DNA of 64,000 bases from Bacilli bacterium (GTDB lineage Bacteria > Bacillota_I > Bacilli_A > RF39 > UBA660), in the NCBI GenBank assembly GCA_017398945.1, contig JAFQES010000018.1, positions 1 through 64,000 on the forward strand, given 5' to 3'. The position numbers were made by a program, and so were the translations under genes. Shown piece by piece: positions 57,514 through 64,000 of this stretch. Positions within the stretch are counted from its first letter, which is position 1. Each line of letters starts with the position of its first letter. A model generated the notes under the pieces. The model was not told where the DNA came from and did no database searches. It saw only the letters and a program-made list of their open reading frames with translations.

Positions 57514-59148
57514 TTATACTTCTTGAACAACCGCTATAATCATTGGTTTACATTCAGTTTCACTATACAAGTATTTACTTAATTCTTCTCTTATTTCCGT
57601 TTTTATTTTATTATAATCAACATAATTTGGGGTAATATTTCTTTCGATTATTATTTCACACATATTCTTTATTTCATTTATCATTTCCGTTGAATCTTTA
57701 ATATAAACAAATCCTCTAGTTACAACTTCTGGCCCAACTAATAAAATACGATTTTTCTTAGAAATTGTTGCACTTATTAAAACTATACCATTTTCACTTA
57801 ACATTTCACGATCTTTTAATACTAATTCCCCAACATCGTCACTACTTTTTCCATCAATTAAAACATCATTTACTTTAATATGTTCAAAGTTATCTAGAAG
57901 CTTGCCATTTTCAAATGTAACAACATCACCATTTTGTTTTAATAAAATATTTTCCTTTGGAACTTTTAAATTACTAGCTAAATTAGCAGCTCCCACCATA
58001 TAACGATACTCACCTTTTACTGGCATAAAATATTTTGGATTAGTTAATTTTATCATCAACATTAAATCTTCACTAGAAGCATGATGTAAAATAGTTTTAT
58101 CTTTCGGAATAGAAATAGTTTTACATCCTTGCATTGCTAAATCATTTTCAATTTTAACAATTGTTTTTTCGGTGCTATCATACCTAGGCTCCGCAAAAAC
58201 GATTGTATCAGTTTTTCTAAGTTTAATAAACTTGTCATATCCCCCTACTATTTTATTGATAGTTGAATATTGATTAGCTTTATCGTCACAAATTAATAAT
58301 ACACTATTATCATCTTCAATATTTGATAAATCTCCTAAAATTCCTTCTTGAATTTCCAAATAGTTATTAGCTAAACCAAAGTTGACCATATTTTGTAATC
58401 TTTTCCCCATAACAACAACTTTACGATGCGTATTAGCAGCTGCGCTTAAAATTCCTCCAATTGTAAATAAATGCGTTGGTAAAACTAAAAAGATTACTCT
58501 TTTATTTTCTTTCTTTAAACATTCTCTAAAAAAACTAACTAGATGATGATTAGGAGAAGTATGCCCGATCTTTTCTGAAAAAACAGATTCAGAAAGCAAA
58601 CATAGTACCCCTTGTTTTCCTACATAAGCAATTTTTCCTAAATCCATATCATAGGCATTACTCATACTAGGATCGATTAAGAAATCCCCTGTATAACAAA
58701 TTGCTCCATCAGCAGTATTTAAAACATACATAACCGAATCTGGTGAACTATGCGATACTGAAATCGGAAACACAGAATTTTTACCAAAATTAATTTTTTT
58801 ATGTGGTTTTATTTCAATAATGTTTTTCTCATTTACCCCATCTTCCATTAAAACATATTTCGTAAATTTAGTAGCATAAATTGGCAAATTAGGAATGTTA
58901 TCTAATAAATCCGAAACACTTCCCATATTTTCATAATGTCCATGAGTTAAAAATACTCCTTTGATTCTTTTTTGATTTTTAACTAAATAATCAAAATCAG
59001 GTATTATATAGTCAATCCCTAACATATTTCCACTAGCATATTTTAAACCACAGTCAAAAATAAACAAATCGTTATCAATATCAACTACGTAAGTATTCTT
59101 ACCATTTTCATCTAATCCACCCAAACTAAAAATTTTTATCTTACTCAT
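57514..59148 (-). CDS. RNase J-family protein with degenerate catalytic motifs
   Basis: 544 residues with the full β-lactamase/β-CASP/C-terminal plan: FSLGGLDENGKNTYVV, YTGDFLIDPS, LLSESVFSEKIGHTSP, β-CASP, and PKYFMPVKGEYRYM near residue 370. Canonical RNase J has HxHxDH and PVHGEYR; here these read HGHYEN and PVKGEYR, so several metal ligands are replaced (D and H in the first motif, H in the last). The TGD and HASSEDL motifs are kept. It may be a structural partner like J2 rather than an active nuclease. Usual AGAGGATTT ribosome site. Confidence 0.88.
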   Translation of the reverse strand: MSKIKIFSLGGLDENGKNTYVVDIDNDLFIFDCGLKYASGNMLGIDYIIPDFDYLVKNQKRIKGVFLTHGHYENMGSVSDLLDNIPNLPIYATKFTKYVLMEDGVNEKNIIEIKPHKKINFGKNSVFPISVSHSSPDSVMYVLNTADGAICYTGDFLIDPSMSNAYDMDLGKIAYVGKQGVLCLLSESVFSEKIGHTSPNHHLVSFFRECLKKENKRVIFLVLPTHLFTIGGILSAAANTHRKVVVMGKRLQNMVNFGLANNYLEIQEGILGDLSNIEDDNSVLLICDDKANQYSTINKIVGGYDKFIKLRKTDTIVFAEPRYDSTEKTIVKIENDLAMQGCKTISIPKDKTILHHASSEDLMLMIKLTNPKYFMPVKGEYRYMVGAANLASNLKVPKENILLKQNGDVVTFENGKLLDNFEHIKVNDVLIDGKSSDDVGELVLKDREMLSENGIVLISATISKKNRILLVGPEVVTRGFVYIKDSTEMINEIKNMCEIIIERNITPNYVDYNKIKTEIREELSKYLYSETECKPMIIAVVQEV

Positions 59149-59166
59149 TTTAAATCCTCTTTTCTA

Positions 59167-59212
59167 AAAATAAAAAGTTTCTTTGTTAGACACATTATAA
59201 CAAAGAAACTTA
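59167..59212 (-). terminator. Terminator of the MacB/FtsX-type ABC gene
   Basis: AAGTTTCTTTGTTA and AACAAAGAAACTT, a 13-bp stem around a 10-base loop, with a T-rich - strand tract. Confidence 0.8.
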
Positions 59213-59241
59213 AAATTTGCAAATACTCATATTCAAAAGAG

Positions 59242-61791
59242 TTATTCTGTTCTTAAAGCTACTACTGGATCTTTTTTACTGGCTATTTTGGCTGGAATAA
59301 ATCCTGCTATTACTGTTAATAAAATACTGATAACAATTAAGATTACAGCCCCCGTTAATGGTAATACAGAAATATTACTTATGTTAACAACTTTTTTTAT
59401 AATTATATTAATTGGAATATTTAATAAAACTGTTACAATTATTCCAAATAATCCAGCTGCAAATCCTTCAATTAAAGTTTCAGCATTAAAGACTCTTGAA
59501 ATATCTTTTTTACTAGCTCCCATTGCCCTTAAAATTCCTATTTCTTTGGTTCTTTCAATAACAGAAATATAAGTAATTATCGCAATCATAATTGAAGATA
59601 CAATTAAACTTATAGCAACGAAAGCAATTAAAACGCTACTTATAACATCAACAATAGTTGATACTGAACTCATCATTATTCCTACTATATCTGTATAGTT
59701 TATTTTTTCATTTTCTTCTTTACCTTTATTATAATCTTCTATAATCTTTGTAATTTCTTCTTTGGAATCAAAATCCTTTGGATACAATGATATTGAATCC
59801 GGATCTTCTAAATCAATAATTCCTAATTTAGATAAATTTTGTTCATAAGTAGCTTTAGCGTTATCGGAATAATTTTTCATGTATTCAGCTAATTCTATTT
59901 CACTTAAACTTTGTAATTGTTGTAATTCTTGAGGTGTTAAATCATTAATATTAAATCCTTTATCTTGCCCAAATTCTTTTCCCGTAAAAATATTAATATT
60001 TTCTTTTTCTAATTGTTCTTTTGCAATAGCTGTTTTATTAATTTCATTGATTAAATATTCTGTCAAATCACTACGATATCCGACCATTCCCCCAAAACCA
60101 CTAGCACTAACTGCTTCATCATTTGGTTTGATAATACCAACTATTTTAATTTCTGGTGCATTTTTAATTATTTTTTTTAAATAGTCTTCATCATTTGACA
60201 TATCTAACCATAATCCATTTTTCTTTTGATAATAATCAGTATTAAGAACTAATTTAAATGTTAATCCTAATAGATCATCAATTTCATAAGAAGTACTTTC
60301 AAATGTCACTTCTTTTCCTGATATCATATTATTGAATTGCTCTTTTAAATCATCTTGACTAAGAATTCCTAGACTATATAGCGCATAATCTGCTATTTGA
60401 TTATTTTTATCAATTTGTAACACTAATTCGTTATATTTTTCTGGCCATTTACCTGCTACTAAATCATATTGTTGCTCATTTAATTCTTGATTGTCTAGCA
60501 TTTCGTAAAAAACATCATAATTAGACAAGTATCCGCTGTAAGCATTAGATATTCCTGCCGTACTCATACCTATAGAATCAAAAATAGTAGTTGGATTAAC
60601 TTTTACTATCTCTTCATCTTCTTTATAAAGATTCATTGTAATATTATAGCCATATTTGATATTAGAAACATAATCTTCAATATTAGATTTATCACTTTCT
60701 AAATATTCTTTAAATCCTTTAATATCATTTTTTTCAACTTCTTGAGACATTGAGCTAAACATATCCCCCATGATGTTGACAGCGTGGATTTTACCATCTT
60801 TTTCATCACTATTCTTATTCTCTTTAGTTAAAGTTTCAATCATCGCACTCATATCAACCGTTTCTTTTTGAATCGTAAGCGGATATGAACTTAACGTTTC
60901 TTCTTCTGTTTTAGTTATATAATTTTGAATACCATTTGATAAAGATAGAATTAAAGCAATGCCAATAATTCCAATTGATCCAGCAAATGCTGTTAGAATA
61001 GTTCGGCCTTTTTTAGTCATTAAATTGTTTAAACTAAGTGATAAAGCGGTCCTAAAGTTCATTGATGTTTTCTTAGATTTTTTTGTAGAATCATTACTTT
61101 TTTCTTCTTTACCATCAAATGGATCGGTATCATTAGTAACTTTTCCATCTAATAAATTGATAATTCTTGTTGAATATTTTTGGGCCAAGTCAGGATTATG
61201 AGTTACCATGATTACTAATTTATCTTTGGCAATTTCTTTTAATAAATCTAAAACTTGAATACTTGTTTCCGAATCTAAGGCTCCTGTTGGTTCATCAGCA
61301 AGCAATATTTCTGGATCGTTAACTAATGCTCTAGCAATGGCTATTCTTTGCATTTGTCCACCAGACATTTGATTTGGTTTTTTATTGATTTGTTTTTCTA
61401 AGCCCACTCTTTTTAAAACGTCTATACTTCTTTTTCTTCTTTCTGTTTTGCTAATACCTGACAAGGTTAAAGCAAGCTCAACATTTTGTAAAGCTGTTTG
61501 ATGTGGTATTAAATTATAACTTTGAAAAACAAAACCAACGCGATGATTACGATAAGTATCCCAAGCACGATCATTATATTCCTTAGTAGATATGCCATTA
61601 ATTAACAAATCTCCTGATGTGTATTTATCTAATCCCCCAATAATATTGAGCATTGTTGTTTTTCCACTACCACTTTGGCCTAGAATAGAAACAAATTCAT
61701 TTTTTCTAAACTTAACATTTACTTTATTTAATGCTTTTTGTTTTAATCCAGCTACTTCATATACTTTAGTTATATTTTTTAGTTCTAGCAT
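59242..61791 (-). CDS. MacB/FtsX-type ABC transporter, fused ATPase and permease
   Basis: 849 residues. The N-terminal ATPase (1-230) has Walker A GQSGSGKTTMLN, signature MSGGQMQR, Walker B ILLADEPTGALD and H-loop VTHN. After a charged linker (~230-250) comes a first membrane helix (LTAFAGSIGIIGIALILSL), a large extracytoplasmic periplasm-type domain of about 400 residues, and three C-terminal helices of the FtsX fold with ERTKEIGILRAMGASKKDI. Such proteins couple ATP hydrolysis to movement of the external domain; peptide or lipid export is possible. GGAG precedes the ATG. Confidence 0.92.
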   Translation of the reverse strand: MLELKNITKVYEVAGLKQKALNKVNVKFRKNEFVSILGQSGSGKTTMLNIIGGLDKYTSGDLLINGISTKEYNDRAWDTYRNHRVGFVFQSYNLIPHQTALQNVELALTLSGISKTERRKRSIDVLKRVGLEKQINKKPNQMSGGQMQRIAIARALVNDPEILLADEPTGALDSETSIQVLDLLKEIAKDKLVIMVTHNPDLAQKYSTRIINLLDGKVTNDTDPFDGKEEKSNDSTKKSKKTSMNFRTALSLSLNNLMTKKGRTILTAFAGSIGIIGIALILSLSNGIQNYITKTEEETLSSYPLTIQKETVDMSAMIETLTKENKNSDEKDGKIHAVNIMGDMFSSMSQEVEKNDIKGFKEYLESDKSNIEDYVSNIKYGYNITMNLYKEDEEIVKVNPTTIFDSIGMSTAGISNAYSGYLSNYDVFYEMLDNQELNEQQYDLVAGKWPEKYNELVLQIDKNNQIADYALYSLGILSQDDLKEQFNNMISGKEVTFESTSYEIDDLLGLTFKLVLNTDYYQKKNGLWLDMSNDEDYLKKIIKNAPEIKIVGIIKPNDEAVSASGFGGMVGYRSDLTEYLINEINKTAIAKEQLEKENINIFTGKEFGQDKGFNINDLTPQELQQLQSLSEIELAEYMKNYSDNAKATYEQNLSKLGIIDLEDPDSISLYPKDFDSKEEITKIIEDYNKGKEENEKINYTDIVGIMMSSVSTIVDVISSVLIAFVAISLIVSSIMIAIITYISVIERTKEIGILRAMGASKKDISRVFNAETLIEGFAAGLFGIIVTVLLNIPINIIIKKVVNISNISVLPLTGAVILIVISILLTVIAGFIPAKIASKKDPVVALRTE

Positions 61792-61798
61792 TTCTTAA

Positions 61799-61998
61799 GC
61801 TCCTTTTTCTTCTAATATTTCTTTTATATGTTTTGATATTCTTAAATATTCGCTTATTTCATTATGTGACAAAAATTTTATAATTAAATTTATTTTTCTT
61901 TATTTATTCAAAATACATATCCATTATACTACATTCTTCTACTATCTAACACTATTAGATAGTAACATTTTATATAGAAAAAAGCAATGTTTTACCCT
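61799..61998. promoter_or_regulatory. Regulatory gap before the ABC gene with palindrome and remnant of a helix-turn-helix-like frame
   Basis: The palindrome CTATCTAA-CACTA-TTAGATAG (61943-61963) lies just before a perfect TATAAT on the - strand (about 61922-61927), with a poor -35, as in a regulated promoter. Near the ABC start a short open - strand frame reads LSHNEISEYLRISKHIKEIL, ending 5 bases before the ATG; it looks like the tail of a DNA-binding domain but has no convincing start. Confidence 0.5.
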
Positions 61999-62994
61999 TT
62001 AAATGTCAATATGTAAATTTATATCTTCTTCAGTAGGTAATTTATCCAATAACTCTTTAGGGATATATTTATGAAGTTCAAAAGAAGATATTCCTATAGG
62101 AACATTTGTCGTTTCTAATGCCCATTCAACTGATAATTTATTTTTTTCTTTACATAGGAGTAATCCAATTGTTTGATTATCATAATCTTTCTTTAAAATT
62201 TTATCAATAGCTTTAACATAGAAACTTATTTGACCAATATATTCCGGTTTAAATCCGGTAATTTTTAACTCAACTACAATGTAACATCTCAATTCTAAAT
62301 GGTAAAATAATAAATCTATATAATATTCTTGATTATCAACTGATATTTTATATTGATTACCTACAAAGCTAAAACCTTTTCCCAATTCTAACAATACATT
62401 TTTGATTCTTATAACTAATTCATTTTCTAACTCTGTTTCCTTATATTTATCTTTTAAAACAATAAAATCAAAAATATATGGATCTTTTATAGTATTATTT
62501 ACTAAATCACTATCTTTAGGTGGCAATATAACATTAAAATTATTATTACTATTTCCAATTCTTTCATGGAATTTTCTTTCTATTTGTATACACAATACAT
62601 TTCTACTCCAACCATTTTTTATTGTATTTTCAGCATAAACTTGACGAATTTTTTTATCTTTAATTTTTTCAATCAATAACAAGTTATGTCCCCACGGTAA
62701 TTTGGCAACAAGCTGTTGCCATTTTTCATCATCTTCATATTCCTCGTAAAACAGACGCATTGATCTTATATTTCTTTCTGAAAATCCTTTTACATTTGGA
62801 AAAGATAATTTAAGCTCCATAGATACTTGTTTAGTAAAATTATTACCATATTTCTTATTTTTAGAAATAATTTTACCTAATCTAAAATAAAGCATAATTA
62901 AATTACTATTTACTTCTTGCATAGCTTTCAATTGCGTAGTTCTTATATCATCTTTTATATTATTAATAAGCTCTTTAAATTCTTTTTCTAACAT
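61999..62994 (-). CDS. DUF1016/YhcG-type PD-(D/E)XK nuclease-domain protein (copy 3, different subgroup)
   Basis: 331 residues. The N-terminal domain is of the YhcG form: NLIMLYFRLGKIISKNKKYG, FSERNIRSMRLFYEEY, LPWGHNLLLIEKIKD. The C-terminal nuclease core is YIDLLFYHLELRCYIVVELKITGFKPEYIGQ, described in outline, with catalytic D and ExK. It lacks the upstream element of copies 1 and 2 and differs from them in length and sequence. CAGGAGG precedes the ATG. Solitary, near an XRE gene. Confidence 0.87.
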   Translation of the reverse strand: MLEKEFKELINNIKDDIRTTQLKAMQEVNSNLIMLYFRLGKIISKNKKYGNNFTKQVSMELKLSFPNVKGFSERNIRSMRLFYEEYEDDEKWQQLVAKLPWGHNLLLIEKIKDKKIRQVYAENTIKNGWSRNVLCIQIERKFHERIGNSNNNFNVILPPKDSDLVNNTIKDPYIFDFIVLKDKYKETELENELVIRIKNVLLELGKGFSFVGNQYKISVDNQEYYIDLLFYHLELRCYIVVELKITGFKPEYIGQISFYVKAIDKILKKDYDNQTIGLLLCKEKNKLSVEWALETTNVPIGISSFELHKYIPKELLDKLPTEEDINLHIDI

Positions 62995-63058
62995 ATTATC
63001 CCTCCTGATAAGGTAATATATTAATAAAAAGTACTGGGAGATATTGTCGTAATTTTTG

Positions 63059-63307
63059 TTAGATTAAAAATTCATCTAATGATTTTTCATATAATATACT
63101 AAATTTAATTAAGAGTTTTAATGAACAAGTCTTCACTAAATCATTAGCTGATTCTATTCTTCTTAAATAATCATATGACATATCTAATATTTCCGAGACT
63201 TCAAAAAGGGATAATCTTTTTTCTTTTCTATACTTCTTGATATTACGATAGATAGTTGGCATATAATCCTTATTTAATAATTCTTGTAATTGCATTTTAT
63301 CTTTCAT
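63059..63307 (-). CDS. Small XRE-family DNA-binding protein
   Basis: 82 residues, essentially one helix-turn-helix: NIKKYRKEKRLSLFEVSEILDMSYDYLRRIES (about 23-54), followed by a helix (LLIKFSILYEKSLDEFLI). GGAG lies seven bases before the ATG at 63307. The DUF1016 gene is downstream in the same direction, but a regulatory link is not shown. Confidence 0.82.
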   Translation of the reverse strand: MKDKMQLQELLNKDYMPTIYRNIKKYRKEKRLSLFEVSEILDMSYDYLRRIESANDLVKTCSLKLLIKFSILYEKSLDEFLI

Positions 63308-63321
63308 TTTAATACTCCACA

Positions 63322-63347
63322 TAAAAAGTAGCTAAATTAGCTACTTT
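63322..63347 (-). terminator. Terminator of the 63341 gene
   Basis: GTAGCTAA/TTAGCTAC stem with AAAG and T tract on the - strand. Confidence 0.7.
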
Positions 63348-64000
63348 GTTTCTTTACGACGTTTTTTTATTTCTTTAATTTCCTGATTCATCTTAACTTG
63401 ATTTTCTTTTGTAAATCCAATCGCCATTTTATCATTTTTAGCAATAATTGTTTGGAAAATTTCATTATGAATTTCTTTTGATTTTTTAGTGTTAATATTC
63501 ATTTGACCTATTTCATAGTTATTACCATCTTTATCGTAAACCATAACACTACCAGTTCTTACTCCTCTATAAGAAAATTCTTTTGAATAAGCCCAAATTA
63601 AATCACTATATTTAATCACTTTAACTTTTCCATTTAAAGCAAAAATATAATTTTTGGTTAAAAATAATCTTGAATCTGAATAATAAAATGCTGCTGGATC
63701 ATTTATTTCACCATTAATGATTGATATTTCATTATCACTAAGCTTTTTGATACCTTTTGAAAAGCTAATAATATTATTTAATGCTAATATTAACATAAGA
63801 ACTCCAAAGAATCCAATTAAGATTCCCATTGCTGATTGAAAACCTCCGATTGAACTTTCAGCATCTTCAGTTACATCTAAATAAACATCACCGAAATAAA
63901 CTTCATAATCAGCAAGCGAAAGTTGTTCTTCCTCTTCTAATCCTTCATTGTAAGCTTCAATAGCCAATTCTTTAACATCTTTTGTAACATATTTAGTAAC
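63341..64000 (-). CDS. Membrane protein of unknown function, 5' end beyond the window
   Basis: The open frame runs off the right edge: the last window codons read VTKYVTKDVKELAIEAYNEGL without a start. The visible ~219 residues comprise an acidic stretch (LEEEEQLSLADYEVYFGDVYLD), a membrane helix (AMGILIGFFGVLMLILALNNIISF) and a soluble C-terminal domain with DSRLFLTKNYIFALNGKVKVI, YRGVRTGSVMVYDKDG and a Lys-rich end, similar to DUF6709-like domains that resemble PH folds. The family assignment is weak. Confidence 0.65.
   Translation of the reverse strand, partial: VTKYVTKDVKELAIEAYNEGLEEEEQLSLADYEVYFGDVYLDVTEDAESSIGGFQSAMGILIGFFGVLMLILALNNIISFSKGIKKLSDNEISIINGEINDPAAFYYSDSRLFLTKNYIFALNGKVKVIKYSDLIWAYSKEFSYRGVRTGSVMVYDKDGNNYEIGQMNINTKKSKEIHNEIFQTIIAKNDKMAIGFTKENQVKMNQEIKEIKKRRKETK

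Noticed and set aside
1-64000. Mycoplasma-type code (TGA as Trp)
   Set aside because: TGG is used for Trp throughout and TGA ends genes, for example at the ATGA overlap of the radical SAM and DUF4130 genes.

Overview
The window is AT-rich DNA (roughly 30% GC by eye) from a low-GC Firmicute that uses the standard code: TGG encodes Trp and TGA is a stop. Gene order matches Bacilli. dnaB-dnaI, thrS and infC-rpmI-rplT lie together, as do nfu/yutI-yutH-yutD-yunB and dacB-spmA-spmB-rluB. YunB, SpmA, SpmB, a YutH-like protein and a CotD-like coat protein suggest a sporulating or recently sporulating member of the Bacilli (Erysipelotrichia or Mollicutes-related gut lineages would fit). I cannot name the species. 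Starts are often ATG, TTG or GTG placed four or five bases after a GGTGAT-type ribosome site.

Layout. 1-9960: an IS200-type transposase remnant, cotD-like gene, ffh, a prenyl synthase, the infC-rpmI-rplT operon with an L20-type attenuator leader, a DUF1016 nuclease gene, a T-box-controlled thrS unit, and clpB under a CIRCE operator. 10065-13972: surface proteins, including a frameshifted cadherin-like-repeat protein whose promoter carries eight G between -35 and -10, a likely phase switch. 14034-17333: dnaB-dnaI, a membrane thioredoxin and tRNA-Met. 17386-30204: Fe-S and sporulation-linked genes, a ferredoxin with a Cys-rich tail, three tandem paralogues of unknown function, rluB-spmBA-dac, a second DUF1016 gene and a DUF368 transporter. 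30296-33832: an operon of a DNA-repair-type radical SAM protein, DUF4130 and a very divergent GroEL-like chaperonin. 33821-38240: U32 peptidase-like protein, CutA, a PNPOx-fold protein and a PepC-like cysteine peptidase.

38276-39485 contains no conventional gene. It holds three tandem copies of a ~444-bp unit. Each has a consensus promoter, a 25-residue hydrophobic peptide with a strong but hairpin-sequestered ribosome site, 5' and 3' mRNA ends that are complementary, and a convergent antisense promoter whose RNA would stop at a terminator just after the peptide stop codon. This is the architecture of a type I toxin-antitoxin locus, with a peptide family I do not recognise. It is the strongest candidate for an undescribed system here.

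39497-64000: GNAT, Ddl, NUDIX and FAD/Rieske genes; a TetR-controlled membrane operon with overlapping divergent promoters; a LigD-like PE-Pol protein without ligase domain; a radical SAM/SPASM gene broken by an in-frame stop; a YtrA-type GntR/ABC operon; CapA; tRNA-His and tRNA-Asn; a D1-only ClpB relative; an RNase J with degenerate active-site motifs; a MacB/FtsX-type ABC transporter; a third DUF1016 gene; and a membrane protein gene running off the right edge.
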